From positions 248,001-312,000 of the forward strand of contig NZ_JACDXW010000001.1 of the NCBI RefSeq assembly GCF_020539505.1: 64,000 bases of DNA, given 5' to 3'. This document shows, in pieces, positions 34,172 through 43,402 of this stretch (within the stretch, counting starts at the first letter, position 1; every line of letters begins with the position of its first letter). The DNA comes from Mesopusillimonas faecipullorum. GTDB taxonomy: Bacteria; Pseudomonadota; Gammaproteobacteria; Burkholderiales; Burkholderiaceae_B. Under the pieces are notes generated by a model. That model did not search any database. It saw nothing but the letters and a program-made list of their open reading frames with translations, and was not told where the DNA came from. The position numbers were made by a program, and so were the translations under genes.

Positions 34172-35213
34172 CCTCAAGCTTCAACAGACGGTTGGCATTC
34201 CCGCTCAGGATCATGTCTTTCTGTCCACCGCTTAATGACTCCAGGGTCTCGATGGGCGTGCGTGGCGATGTTACGCCCATATCAAAGCAGTAGTCGCTGC
34301 CCAGCATCACCCGCTCTGCCCCCACTTGCTGAATTAAGAAAGCCAAGGCTGCCGGGTCGTGGGTAATGGTGTCGTAGTAGAAACGTGTGGCGTATTCGCG
34401 TGGGTTGCGTTTCAGCGATGCGCATTCGGGGCGGACAGACCAGCCATGCGCAATGCGCCCCAGCAAAAAGGGTAATGCGCCGCCCCCATGAGGCAGCGCT
34501 ACCTGCAAATTTGGAAACGCATCCATGACGCCTGAAAACACCAAATGCGCTGCCGCAATGGCGGTATCAAAGGGGTTGCCCAGCAGATTCGCCAGAAAAT
34601 ATTGGCTGAGTCTGTCTTGCATGCCCACCACTTTTAGCGGATGCAGAAAAATCGGCAGGCCTAGTTCTTCCAACACCTGATAAACGGGCCAGAACAGAGG
34701 GGCTGAAAGCTGGGTGTCGTTAATGGCCGTACCCAAGTACACGCCTTTTATGCCCGAAATTTTTGCAACGCGCTTGGCTTCGGCGATGGCCAGGTCGGGA
34801 AACTGCATGGGCAGCGTTGCAAAACCAAATAGCTGGGTAGGCGCTTTTTCATGCGCTTGCGCAAGTGAGTCATTGAACACCTGGCTCAAGCGGTCAGCCA
34901 AGCCGGCTTGCGCCCAATACACCATGGGCTGGGTCAGCGAAAGTATTTGCTGCGTCACGCCCGACTGCTCCATGTCAGCCAAACGCAGATCTAGATCAAT
35001 GAACTTATTTGCGATAGGACCAGTAAACAAAGGACCGGCGCGCAGTGCCTGAGTGCCATTCAGATCCACCCATTCTGCACCGTCTGCTGGGCCGTGCCGT
35101 TTAACGACGTCTATATATTCTTGGGAATAATAATGGGCATGGATATCTATGGCTCGAAAAGCGTTGCACGAGCTGCATGAGCAAGCTACCGTAGCGTTGA
35201 GGCTCTGATTCAT
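34164..35213 (-). CDS. Amidohydrolase_2/ACMSD-type metal hydrolase or decarboxylase
   Basis: A 349-residue TIM-barrel protein of the amidohydrolase_2 family, relatives of which decarboxylate aminocarboxymuconate semialdehyde or resorcylates. Metal ligands: HXH in FRAIDIHAHYY, His in LPIFLHPLK, His in ALPHGGGALP, Asp in VMLGSDYCFDMG. A C-X-C-X2-C cluster near the N-terminus (ACSCSSC) is unusual. It is the last gene of the minus-strand catabolic operon, 82 bases after the aldehyde dehydrogenase gene. Whether it hydrolyses or decarboxylates is unclear. Confidence 0.85.
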   Translation of the reverse strand: MNQSLNATVACSCSSCNAFRAIDIHAHYYSQEYIDVVKRHGPADGAEWVDLNGTQALRAGPLFTGPIANKFIDLDLRLADMEQSGVTQQILSLTQPMVYWAQAGLADRLSQVFNDSLAQAHEKAPTQLFGFATLPMQFPDLAIAEAKRVAKISGIKGVYLGTAINDTQLSAPLFWPVYQVLEELGLPIFLHPLKVVGMQDRLSQYFLANLLGNPFDTAIAAAHLVFSGVMDAFPNLQVALPHGGGALPFLLGRIAHGWSVRPECASLKRNPREYATRFYYDTITHDPAALAFLIQQVGAERVMLGSDYCFDMGVTSPRTPIETLESLSGGQKDMILSGNANRLLKLEVS

Positions 35214-35295
35214 GGCGTTGCCTTATAGGGTTTTGTCGCGACTCCGCCTGCAGCTTCGTCGTGAAGTGACTTGCAAAAACGAAAATAGCCCGTCA

Positions 35296-36798
35296 TCAGC
35301 TATATCTTTTTTCTACCGTTTTGTTGTCGTCAAACCAGTCAAACGACTCATCCGAAACGTTCACCACTACGCTTTGTGTTCGCGTATAGGCCTCATAGGT
35401 CACAATGCCGTTTTCTTTGCCAATACCGCTTTCCTTAAACCCACCCCAGGGTGAAGAGGGATCGATTCGGTGGTGGTCGTTGACCCAAACAATGCCCATC
35501 TCCAATGCCTGAGCCACCCGGTGTCCCCGCGCGATGTCGCGCGTCCAGACGCTGCCGGCCAGCCCGAAGTTGGTAGCATTGGCAAGTTCAATAGCGTGTG
35601 CTTCGTCCTTGAACGGCATGACACACACCACTGGGCCAAAGATCTCTTCTTGCTCTATGCGCATCCCCGGCTTCACGTCGGTGAACACGGTAGGTTGCAA
35701 ATAGTAGCCGTCAGCCAGCGCACCACCGGGGCGCTGCCCACCCGCTGCCAGCGTCGCCCCTTCGGACTGGCCAATATCTACGTATTTCATAACGCGATCC
35801 AACTGCCGCTTAGACACCAACGGCCCTATCTCGGTGGCCAGATCAGTCGGGTCTCCCAACCGCAGGGCTTTCGTGCGCGTAAGCAGACGACTCAGCACCT
35901 GATCCAGAATGGATTCGTGAACCAAGAGGCGGGCTCCTTGCACGCAGGTCTGGCCCGCGGCGATGAACGAAGCAAACAGCACGCCATTGACCGCCCTATC
36001 AATATCCACGTCCTCAAACACCAGCACCGAGGCTTTACCCCCTAGCTCGGCCGCAAAGCCCGCCAGATTACGCCCTGCCGCCGCGCCAATATGTCGGCCG
36101 GTTTCCGTACCACCGGTCACGTCGATTTTGGCGATGCCAGGATGTTCGGAGAGCTCCTTGCCAGCAGTGGCACCGTCACCCGTTACCACGTTGTAAACCC
36201 CATCAGGCAAACCGGCCTCGCGCAATACTTCGGCCAGCATAATGGGCGTAATGGGTGCTAATTCGCTGGGTTTGGCCACGACCGCATTTCCCGCCGCCAG
36301 TGCGGGCGCGAGTTTTTTAGTCAGAATCAACATGGGATGATTCCACGGCGTGATCACCCCCACCACACCTAAAGGCTGGCGCCGCGTGTAGTTGACGTAA
36401 GGGCCGCCAAAGGGGTGCACGCGCCCCTCATGCGTACGAGCAACTGCTGCAAAATATTCGTACCACTCAGGTAAACGCGAGACTTGCGCACGCATCTCAC
36501 GCAGGGGGCGACCTATCTGTTCGACTTCACGATCTATGAATTCGGACAAGCGTTCACGCAGCAAGCGTGCGAATTTTTCGAGCACCACGGCGCGCGCTAT
36601 GGGTTCACGTGCCCCCCACTCGCGTTGCGCTTCGCTCGCAGCGTTGACCGCGGCATTGATATGCGCCGCCCCCCCCGCCGGCACGCTCGCAATGACGCGA
36701 CCATTGGCGGGGTTCTCGATAGCGATAGGCTCGGTGCCGGCGACATCAACCTCTTTGCCGCCGATAATCATCTTCCAATGTGGCACTGTCATGGGCAC
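35296..36798 (-). CDS. Aldehyde dehydrogenase (NAD(P)-dependent)
   Basis: A 500-residue ALDH-superfamily enzyme. Recognisable parts: TPWNHPMLILTKKLAPALAA (cofactor/catalytic Asn), VAKPSELAP, the glutamate motif FAAELGGKAS (about residue 250), and the catalytic cysteine in ASFIAAGQTCVQGARLLV (about 287), then EEIFGPVVCVMPF. The C-terminus ends in a short polar extension. It should oxidise an aldehyde produced in the pathway to the acid. Five bases separate it from the cysteine hydrolase gene upstream. Confidence 0.92.
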   Translation of the reverse strand: MPMTVPHWKMIIGGKEVDVAGTEPIAIENPANGRVIASVPAGGAAHINAAVNAASEAQREWGAREPIARAVVLEKFARLLRERLSEFIDREVEQIGRPLREMRAQVSRLPEWYEYFAAVARTHEGRVHPFGGPYVNYTRRQPLGVVGVITPWNHPMLILTKKLAPALAAGNAVVAKPSELAPITPIMLAEVLREAGLPDGVYNVVTGDGATAGKELSEHPGIAKIDVTGGTETGRHIGAAAGRNLAGFAAELGGKASVLVFEDVDIDRAVNGVLFASFIAAGQTCVQGARLLVHESILDQVLSRLLTRTKALRLGDPTDLATEIGPLVSKRQLDRVMKYVDIGQSEGATLAAGGQRPGGALADGYYLQPTVFTDVKPGMRIEQEEIFGPVVCVMPFKDEAHAIELANATNFGLAGSVWTRDIARGHRVAQALEMGIVWVNDHHRIDPSSPWGGFKESGIGKENGIVTYEAYTRTQSVVVNVSDESFDWFDDNKTVEKRYS

Positions 36799-36803
36799 TT
36801 CAC

Positions 36804-37430
36804 CTAGCTACGTACCGCTGCCAGCGCTTCATCGCCGGACATGACCCAGCCGAAGGCGGCACGTACGCACGTCAAAGCCGCCTCGTGGGCTTTGGGGCCG
36901 TCTATGGTGTCAACACACTCCTCGATAAGAATAGCGGCAAAGTCGCGCACGCACGCGGCAACTGTGGTTGCCAACACGCAAGAGTTGGTATTGACCCCTG
37001 TCAGCAACAGCGTATTGATGCCATTGTTTTTTAGCGTGAACTCAAGGTCGCTGCCAATAAAGCAGTCATAGCGCCGCTTGGTGTTTACCACCCAATCACG
37101 CTCATCCAGCAGCTCAGTGATCACTTCGGTACCGGGCGAGCCCCATAAATTATGTTTGAGCACGTTCTTGCGTGTCGCGGTGGGGTCCTCTGCACGGGTA
37201 CGCCAAAACGGGTTGGTGCGAATTTCTTCAACACTGCGGTACAAGGTCAGCAAATGAATAACCGGTATGCCGGCGGCGCGGCATTTTTCGAAGAACACTC
37301 GGTTGGTTTCAATGACCGCCTTTGAGCGTTCTGCCGAAAGCGGCATGGTGGCGACTTCAGGATCAAGATGGCCACGGTGCAAATCAATGGCAATCACTGC
37401 GGGACGAACGACATCTACACCTAGATTCAT
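36804..37430 (-). CDS. Isochorismatase-like cysteine hydrolase
   Basis: A 208-residue cysteine hydrolase of the isochorismatase superfamily. Catalytic Asp in IAIDLHRGHLDP, Lys in VVNTKRRYDCF and Cys in GVNTNSCVLATT fit the Asp-Lys-Cys triad. Characterised relatives hydrolyse amides such as maleamate, N-carbamoylsarcosine, biuret or ureidoacrylate. In this operon an amidase releasing ammonia from a small acid-amide would make sense. Overall substrate unknown. Confidence 0.87.
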   Translation of the reverse strand: MNLGVDVVRPAVIAIDLHRGHLDPEVATMPLSAERSKAVIETNRVFFEKCRAAGIPVIHLLTLYRSVEEIRTNPFWRTRAEDPTATRKNVLKHNLWGSPGTEVITELLDERDWVVNTKRRYDCFIGSDLEFTLKNNGINTLLLTGVNTNSCVLATTVAACVRDFAAILIEECVDTIDGPKAHEAALTCVRAAFGWVMSGDEALAAVRS

Positions 37431-37466
37431 TGGAAACTCCTGAACACAGGGAAAAGGGTTAATCGT

Positions 37467-38744
37467 CTAACCATGCACCAGGTTGGGCAGCCAAAGCAGC
37501 AGACTGGGCAAGTACGTAATCAGCATCAGCGTCAGCAAAGACAAAATGAGGAATGGAACCGACGCTTTGACCACCTCCAGATAAGGGAGACGGAAGGTAG
37601 TAATACCAATAAAAATATTCAGACCAAAAGGCGGTGTCACCATGCCTATCGCCAGGTTGAACACCAGCACCGTGCCCAAATGAACAGGGTCAATGCCAAT
37701 AGCGGTGGCAGCCGGGGAGATCAACGGGGCCATAATGATGACGGCTGAGTTCGGATCTATGAACATGCCGGCAATCAAGAACATCGCGTTGATGACAGCA
37801 AGCACTGCGGCAGGCGGCACGTCGTTAAGCAGATTGGTAATAGCGACCGGCACACGCTCCAGCGTCATGAACCAAGTCATCAGACTCCCTACCGAGATCA
37901 CAATCATCAAGGTCGCAATCATGATGGAGGACGTCTGAGAAAGCTTGAAAAGATCTTTGACTGAAAGCTGTCGGTAAACCAGCGTCTCGACGATTGCGGC
38001 GTAAACGCAGGCCGCAGCCGCCGCTTCGGTGGGCGTAAACACGCCGCTATAAATGCCGCCAAAAATCACCACAGGCAAGCCCACCGCCCAAATCGCCTCT
38101 TTTGCGCGTACCAGGTTCTGCTTCCAACCTATGCGCGCAGAAGTTTCCACCTTGTGGCGCACGGCATACCACCAGCAATACAGACTGAGAAACAGCACAA
38201 ACCATCCACCTGCCGCCAAACCGCCAAGAAAGACTCTGGACACCGAAGTAGACGTTTGTACGGAATACAGGATCATGGCCACCCCCGGCGGAATGACCAT
38301 GGCCAAGGTAGACGCCGAGAGAATCAAGCCCACCGCAAAACCACGGCCGTAACCTTGCTTAAGCAACGCGGGGTAAACGATGGGGCCGATACTGACGACA
38401 GCCGCTGCCCCAATACCCGAAATGGCGCCAAACAGGGCGCAGGCCAGCACCGTTGCAATGGCCAAGCCACCGCGCAAATGACCAACCAGCCCTTCCATCA
38501 AGGCAACCAGCTTGGCGCCTATCTGGCCGCGTCCCACTATGTCGGCGGCAAAGATAAACAGCGGCACAGAAAGCAGCGCGAAAACGTTGATACCTTCGGC
38601 TAATCTTTGTGGCAACACTCGTGAGGGCATGGGCGGGCCCAGCCACTCAAAGGACAACACTGTGCCAGTGAGAATAGCCAGGAAAATGGGGAAAGAAACA
38701 AGAACTAAAAAGAAAGCGACAGCAACGAGTATGGTGGTTGGCAT
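37467..38744 (-). CDS. TRAP transporter large permease (DctM type)
   Basis: A 425-residue, twelve-helix TRAP large subunit. Signature elements: GTGTVL/SFEWLGPPMPSR region near the start, VPLFIFAADIVGRG, FGAISGIGAAAVVSIGPIVY, VIPPGVAMILYSV and MFIDPNSAVIIMAPLISPAA. It forms the sodium-driven path for the bound substrate. It starts nine bases after the small permease stop. Confidence 0.93.
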   Translation of the reverse strand: MPTTILVAVAFFLVLVSFPIFLAILTGTVLSFEWLGPPMPSRVLPQRLAEGINVFALLSVPLFIFAADIVGRGQIGAKLVALMEGLVGHLRGGLAIATVLACALFGAISGIGAAAVVSIGPIVYPALLKQGYGRGFAVGLILSASTLAMVIPPGVAMILYSVQTSTSVSRVFLGGLAAGGWFVLFLSLYCWWYAVRHKVETSARIGWKQNLVRAKEAIWAVGLPVVIFGGIYSGVFTPTEAAAAACVYAAIVETLVYRQLSVKDLFKLSQTSSIMIATLMIVISVGSLMTWFMTLERVPVAITNLLNDVPPAAVLAVINAMFLIAGMFIDPNSAVIIMAPLISPAATAIGIDPVHLGTVLVFNLAIGMVTPPFGLNIFIGITTFRLPYLEVVKASVPFLILSLLTLMLITYLPSLLLWLPNLVHG

Positions 38745-38753
38745 GGTTGGCTC

Positions 38754-39326
38754 TTAGAAGTTCGAAATGACGGGTTTAGCGTTGACATCGATGCTTTCAG
38801 CCGTCGCGAGGTCGTCAGGTAAACCGTAGTCACCCGCGCGCGGCAGCGTGCCTCCGAAGATCGCAACCAGCAGTTCAAACACATAAGCAATGGCCATCAA
38901 GCCACATCCCACCGGTATCGCCATATAGATCCATGCACGTCGTATGGGCAAGCTGCTGCTCATCTGTCCGGTTTCCCAGATGAAGCTGGCCAGCTCCCAC
39001 CCTAGCCAGGCGATATAGCCCAAGGTAATGGCGCCGACAGTGGCGCACAGCATATTGACGATACGCAGCGCCCCCTTAGAAATCACTCTTGAGAAAATAT
39101 CTACCGTGATGTGGCGCTGCACCCTGACCAGCAGGTAAGAGCCAAGAAAAGTCACCCACACCATCAAATACCTGGACAGCTCTTCGCCGCCTATCACCAC
39201 GAAATCAGCGAAGTACCGTGCCACCGCATTGATGAACAATACGACGGTGATAACTAGTAACGACACCCCCGCCATCACCTTGACTAAGGCATCAAAACCG
39301 CGAAGAAGACTGTCCAGTGCTTTCAT
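38754..39326 (-). CDS. TRAP transporter small permease (DctQ type)
   Basis: A 190-residue, four-helix small TRAP subunit. Family marks: VVLFINAVARYF, GGEELSRYLMVWVTFLGSYL and RAWIYMAIPVGCGLMAIAYV. It pairs with the large permease directly downstream. Five bases separate it from the binding-protein gene upstream. Confidence 0.92.
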   Translation of the reverse strand: MKALDSLLRGFDALVKVMAGVSLLVITVVLFINAVARYFADFVVIGGEELSRYLMVWVTFLGSYLLVRVQRHITVDIFSRVISKGALRIVNMLCATVGAITLGYIAWLGWELASFIWETGQMSSSLPIRRAWIYMAIPVGCGLMAIAYVFELLVAIFGGTLPRAGDYGLPDDLATAESIDVNAKPVISNF

Positions 39327-39331
39327 GGCGC

Positions 39332-40357
39332 TTATTCCTTGTTGATTTCGGCTTCTATGCTTTCCAGAATCTCACGCCCGGCATCTCCATTCTGTTTGAT
39401 GAAAAATGCGCGTACCTTGGGCAAAGTGGCTTCTTGCAAGGCGGCGCGCTGCTCGGGTGTCAGCTCTACAATTTCCACGCCTGCAGCTTTCATCGCCTCC
39501 ATGGCCTTGGCTTCAGACTTATTCGTTTCGTCCACCACCGTTTTCGCACCGGTATCCACCGCCTCGGTCAGTGCCTTGCGGCAGTCCTCTGGCAAAGCAT
39601 CGAACCAGGCTTTAGAGACCATGAAAATCTGGTCCAAGTTACCGTGGTTAGTCATGGTCAGCGCTTTTTGCACTTCATGTAGCGCCATCAGATAACTGGT
39701 GGAAACCGGGTTCTCTTGAGCGGCAATGGCACCACTTTGCAGGGCGTTATAGGTTTCAGGAAAAGGCATGTCCACCGGCGTTAAGCCCAAGGCCTTTTGC
39801 TGTTCGATCAGCACTGCCGATGGCATGACGCGAGCGCGTTTGCCGCGAAAATCGTCGGTGGAGCGCAGGGGCTCGTTAGCCGTCCACTGCTTGTATCCGG
39901 TATGCCAAACCTTTACCGAATAAATACCTTGCTTATTGGTGGTGTCGAGCAAGGTGCGCACCGCAGGCGAATCATGTACCGCCAACAATTCCTCCTGGTC
40001 GTCCGGCCACAAGAAGGGGAAGTCGAAGATTCCCATCAAAGGTTGAAAGCCCACCAGAAAAGACCCAGGCAAGATCACGGCCTCGATAGACCCTATCTGC
40101 ATGCCCTCGATAAGGTCGGTCGTGGCTCCCAGTTGCCCTGCCGCAAAAACTTGCGCATCCATGGGGCAGCTCTTGGACTCTCTTAATATTTGTGCAACGT
40201 GATTAGCGGCTAGATCGCGTGGGTCGCCTTTGGGGGCGACATGACCGATTTTCATGACGGGGTTGGCCGCATACGCAGCTGAGCACGCGAGTGCTGCCAC
40301 GGACAGGGCCAAAACTGCTTGGCCTACCTTCGGACGAAATCGTGCGTTGTGTTTCAT
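39332..40357 (-). CDS. TRAP transporter substrate-binding protein (DctP type)
   Basis: A 341-residue periplasmic receptor. ATG at 40357 follows GGAGCTTAGGC and opens a signal peptide (VGQAVLALSVAALACSAAYA). The mature part starts KIGHVAPKGDPRDLAA, then has LREFKSC-like and GQLGATTDLIEGMQIGSIEAV segments, the carboxylate-binding arginine region FRGKRARVMPSA, and the QSGAIAAQENPVSTSYLM loop. It should bind an organic acid; the ligand is unknown. Confidence 0.93.
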   Translation of the reverse strand: MKHNARFRPKVGQAVLALSVAALACSAAYAANPVMKIGHVAPKGDPRDLAANHVAQILRESKSCPMDAQVFAAGQLGATTDLIEGMQIGSIEAVILPGSFLVGFQPLMGIFDFPFLWPDDQEELLAVHDSPAVRTLLDTTNKQGIYSVKVWHTGYKQWTANEPLRSTDDFRGKRARVMPSAVLIEQQKALGLTPVDMPFPETYNALQSGAIAAQENPVSTSYLMALHEVQKALTMTNHGNLDQIFMVSKAWFDALPEDCRKALTEAVDTGAKTVVDETNKSEAKAMEAMKAAGVEIVELTPEQRAALQEATLPKVRAFFIKQNGDAGREILESIEAEINKE

Positions 40358-40428
40358 GCCTAAGCTCCTTGGTCGCCGTACTGGGCGTGAACGCCCCCGA
40401 GACGCTCGGGGGAAAGTGTGTGCAGTGC

Positions 40429-41637
40429 TCAGCCTTTGAGCAAAGCGCGTTGATCTATCCCCAACACGTCGGTTAGCCAATCATTGATTCGCTCTTGGCC
40501 TAAAGTGGGGTTGTCGTGCTGGCAATGCTCGGCGCCGGTTTCCTCTTCACCGACCAAGTCCAAGGTGACGTCCACCCCATGCTTTTTGGCGTAGTCGTAA
40601 ACCTTCTTGGCTTGGTCAACGCCCAGCACGTCATACCCGCCGTGCAGAATCAAGTAGGGGCACTGGATCTTGTCAATGACACCCTCCAGCACAAAGTCTT
40701 TGCCTTTCTCGAAGGCTTCCTTCATAGACTTGGCGCCGAATACCCAGCGGATATGGCCGGCCAAGCCATGGTTGTCGTCTGCGGAACCCCAGAGTTCGTT
40801 CACACTCCAGATAGCGCCATGCGAAACGACGGCGGCCAAACGATGCTCGAATGAGGCCGCACGTGCCGCGTAGTAGCCTCCCAGGCTCGAGCCACTCATC
40901 GCAATACGCGAGGTGTCGACATCGGCACGCGTTTCCAGGTAATCGATGCATTTACCCACAGGCACTTCGTAGTCATGGCGGTTCACAATTTTGTGACGGC
41001 GTATGGTGCCACCCTGTCCCGGGCCATCCACCATTAGCACAGACATTCCGCGCTGAATGGCGCCGTGGGCCACCATGAACCACATTTCGTCCTTGAACGA
41101 ATCCAAACCACCAAAGCACATCAGCACCGGCTGTTGCGCAGCAGGGTTCACGGGTGAACGCAGGAAGTAGGCATAAAGGAATTTGCCATCCAAGTAAGGC
41201 ACCTGCACTTTCTCCAGCTTGGGGCTCAAATACTGCCCCCATTTTTCAGTGCATGCTTCTAGCTTGTCGAACACCTGCAGTCGGCGTGGATCTTCACCCT
41301 CCAACCAGAACTCGGCTTCACGGTAGTAATCCACGGCTCGCAGCCAGCAATTCTGTGCGGTGACTAGGTGACCTTTACTGTCTTCTGCATCCCCGCGTTT
41401 ATGGTTGCGGTCTGCAATATGTAGCCATTCGCGATACCAAGACTCGGAATCAGACGGATCAATTCGCGCCCCAGCTTGGAATATCTCGCTGATGGCTCCT
41501 CCGCCCTCTTGTGTTTCACCCAATGCACGACGAAACTGGTAGGACATCCAAGGGTAATCAGGCCAGTGATGCCAGCCATAGGGCTTGTAATGCGCTTCCT
41601 TACGATCCAACACTTCATTGATCAGTTTGTTTTCCAT
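40429..41637 (-). CDS. Alpha/beta hydrolase of the 2,6-dihydroxypseudooxynicotine-hydrolase type
   Basis: A 402-residue alpha/beta hydrolase with a long helical N-terminal cap, as in 2,6-dihydroxypseudooxynicotine (C-C bond) hydrolase and FrsA relatives. Catalytic Ser in AMSGSSLGGYYAA, Asp in LHGGYDVLGV, His in TGAEHCQHD; the oxyanion region is PVLMCFGGLDSFKDEM and the DGPGQGGTIRR strand is typical. ATG at 41637 is chosen; an upstream extension of 65 codons lacks family character. Members cleave C-C bonds of diketone or oxo-acid intermediates, including after opening of N-heterocycles. Confidence 0.82.
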   Translation of the reverse strand: MENKLINEVLDRKEAHYKPYGWHHWPDYPWMSYQFRRALGETQEGGGAISEIFQAGARIDPSDSESWYREWLHIADRNHKRGDAEDSKGHLVTAQNCWLRAVDYYREAEFWLEGEDPRRLQVFDKLEACTEKWGQYLSPKLEKVQVPYLDGKFLYAYFLRSPVNPAAQQPVLMCFGGLDSFKDEMWFMVAHGAIQRGMSVLMVDGPGQGGTIRRHKIVNRHDYEVPVGKCIDYLETRADVDTSRIAMSGSSLGGYYAARAASFEHRLAAVVSHGAIWSVNELWGSADDNHGLAGHIRWVFGAKSMKEAFEKGKDFVLEGVIDKIQCPYLILHGGYDVLGVDQAKKVYDYAKKHGVDVTLDLVGEEETGAEHCQHDNPTLGQERINDWLTDVLGIDQRALLKG

Positions 41638-41719
41638 GCAAGCTATCTCCTGAGCGCCAGCGGCGTGAAGTCTAAGTAAGCACTCTTGCGGCAATCGATG
41701 ATCTGATGCCGCAACAGAT

Positions 41720-42610
41720 TCAGAAATCGGGTTTGGGCTGTGTCTGATACCAGTCGTGAATTTGCTCGCCGGTATAAAAGGCAACATCTTCGTGCTCGGC
41801 GATGTACTGACACAGCGCATCCAGCGCGCCAATGCGGTGCGGCACGCCCGTTAAGTAGGGGTGAATGCTGATCGCCATCACCCGTGCCGAGTCGGTGCTT
41901 TCGGCATATAGCTGGTCGAACTGCAGCTTGCCGCGCTTGAGCAGCTCGTCAGACGTATGCAGTTGAACCGCGCTTAAGACCACGTCGTTCAGTTCAACCG
42001 TATAAGGCACTGAAGTAATGGGCCCGTGCTCAGTTTTAAGATGCACAGGTTGATCGTCCAGCACCCAGTCAGCCACGTATTCAATACCGGCCTGCGCCAG
42101 CAAATCTAAGGTAACGGCGGTTTCGGTCAGCCCGGGGCTTTCCCAACCGCGCGGGGGTTTGCCCGTGACTTGGCGTATCGCTTCAATGGTGTCGTGTATG
42201 GCTTGCTTCTGGTCTGGCACCTTGTGCATGGGGCCTTGGAGGAAACCATGGCCCATGAATTCCCAATTCAACTCGTGCGCCGCTTGGGCGATGCGGGGGT
42301 AAGCCGTGCAAACAGAACCGTTAATCGCCAAGGTAGGCGTAATGTGATGACGTTTAAGCACCTCGACAAATCGCCAGAAGCCCACGCGCATGCCGTATTC
42401 ATGCCATGCCCAATTAGGGATGTCGGGCAAGAGCGCTTGCCCCATAGGAGGCGGTAAAACGGCACGCGGCATGGCATTGTCGTGGTGCCAATGCTCTACG
42501 TTGACAATCACCCAAACCGCCATCTTTTTGCCATGGGGAAGCACTAACTTCGGGCGATCCACTATGGCGCTATACGGGGCCCGCATAGGGGCCGTCCAGT
42601 CTCCGGGCAT
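41720..42610 (-). CDS. NodB/PuuE-like polysaccharide deacetylase-fold hydrolase
   Basis: A 296-residue protein of the deacetylase fold, closest in style to the PuuE/allantoinase-like group: VWVIVNVEHWHHDNAMPR near the start, YGMRVGFWRFVEVLKRHHI, LAINGSVCTAYPRIAQAAHE, then GHGFLQGPMHK and RGWESPGLTET. These proteins act on small amides or cyclic ureides rather than polysaccharides. ATG at 42610 follows CAGGAGAAACGCGA. It is the first gene of the operon and divergent from the XRE-cupin regulator. Confidence 0.82.
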   Translation of the reverse strand: MPGDWTAPMRAPYSAIVDRPKLVLPHGKKMAVWVIVNVEHWHHDNAMPRAVLPPPMGQALLPDIPNWAWHEYGMRVGFWRFVEVLKRHHITPTLAINGSVCTAYPRIAQAAHELNWEFMGHGFLQGPMHKVPDQKQAIHDTIEAIRQVTGKPPRGWESPGLTETAVTLDLLAQAGIEYVADWVLDDQPVHLKTEHGPITSVPYTVELNDVVLSAVQLHTSDELLKRGKLQFDQLYAESTDSARVMAISIHPYLTGVPHRIGALDALCQYIAEHEDVAFYTGEQIHDWYQTQPKPDF

Positions 42611-42670
42611 TCGCGTTTCTCCTGATGCAAATTCAATCAATTTGTCTTTTAATAAACATAATTTCCGTAT

Positions 42671-42689
42671 ATTCAACTAGTTTGAATTT
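42671..42689 (+). promoter_or_regulatory. Palindrome in the divergent operon/XRE promoter region
   Basis: ATTCAACTAGTTTGAAT (42671-42687) has 6-base inverted arms around a 5-base centre. TAGTTTGAATTT (42678-42689) is identical to part of the operator before the MarR gene at 33701-33712. It lies between the divergent operon start and the XRE-cupin regulator. Confidence 0.5.
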
Positions 42690-42747
42690 ATTGAAACTTG
42701 GTGTTTATACTTATGATCTTTCCAATTGCTACACAAGGAGATCCTCC

Positions 42748-43362
42748 ATGACGGGTTCTGCTCCGCGCTCCAAAGAGGACTTTGATGACGAGATGGCGCT
42801 CTCGGAAACTTTGGTGGGTTCACGGATCAGGCATGCCCGAATCTCACGTGGGCTGACGCTGCAACAGCTGGCCGCCTTGGTTGACTGTTCGACCAGCCTG
42901 CTCTCCAAAGTTGAGAACCGCAAAGCCAATCCGTCCATCCCCATGCTGCACAAAATCTGTCGGGCCTTGGGCACCAACATTGCGCTCTTGTTCGCCTCTG
43001 CGGAAGACCGCGATACCGTGGTACTGCGTGCAAACGAGCGGCCTGTGCTAGCTACCGACCAGATGCACAACGGCATAGGCATTACGCTTGAGCGTTTGAT
43101 CCCTGCCTTGCCAGGTAATCTGCTCCAAGGTCATATCCACATCGTTCAGCCCGGCGGCTACAACGATGGCACGCTAGAGCACGAGGGTGAGGAAGTCGGC
43201 TATGTGCTGGAAGGCACGCTGGAGATCGTGGTGAACGGCAAGAAATATTTAGTTGAGGCCGGAGATTCGTTTTTCTTTCATTCCGATCTGCCTCACAGCT
43301 ACCGTAATCCCGGCGACTGTGTCACCCGTATTGTGTGGATCAACACCCCCCCAACGTTCTGA
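42748..43362 (+). CDS. XRE-cupin transcriptional regulator
   Basis: A 204-residue regulator: XRE helix-turn-helix in IRHARISRGLTLQQLAALVD and CSTSLLSKVENRKANPSIPM, then a C-terminal cupin (HEGEEVGYVLEGTLEIVVNG, DSFFFHSDLPHSYRNPG). This PuuR/SutR-like type senses small amine or acid ligands. ATG at 42748 follows AAGGAGATCCTCC, a near-perfect ribosome binding site. Likely controls the divergent catabolic operon and the asparaginase-like gene 40 bases downstream. Confidence 0.92.
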   Translation: MTGSAPRSKEDFDDEMALSETLVGSRIRHARISRGLTLQQLAALVDCSTSLLSKVENRKANPSIPMLHKICRALGTNIALLFASAEDRDTVVLRANERPVLATDQMHNGIGITLERLIPALPGNLLQGHIHIVQPGGYNDGTLEHEGEEVGYVLEGTLEIVVNGKKYLVEAGDSFFFHSDLPHSYRNPGDCVTRIVWINTPPTF

Positions 43363-43402
43363 GGCGCTTTGTTCCCTGCACTTACTTACCAGGAGTCCAT
43401 TC

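Noticed and set aside
35470-36045. 191-codon plus-strand open frame
   Set aside because: Antisense shadow of the aldehyde dehydrogenase gene.
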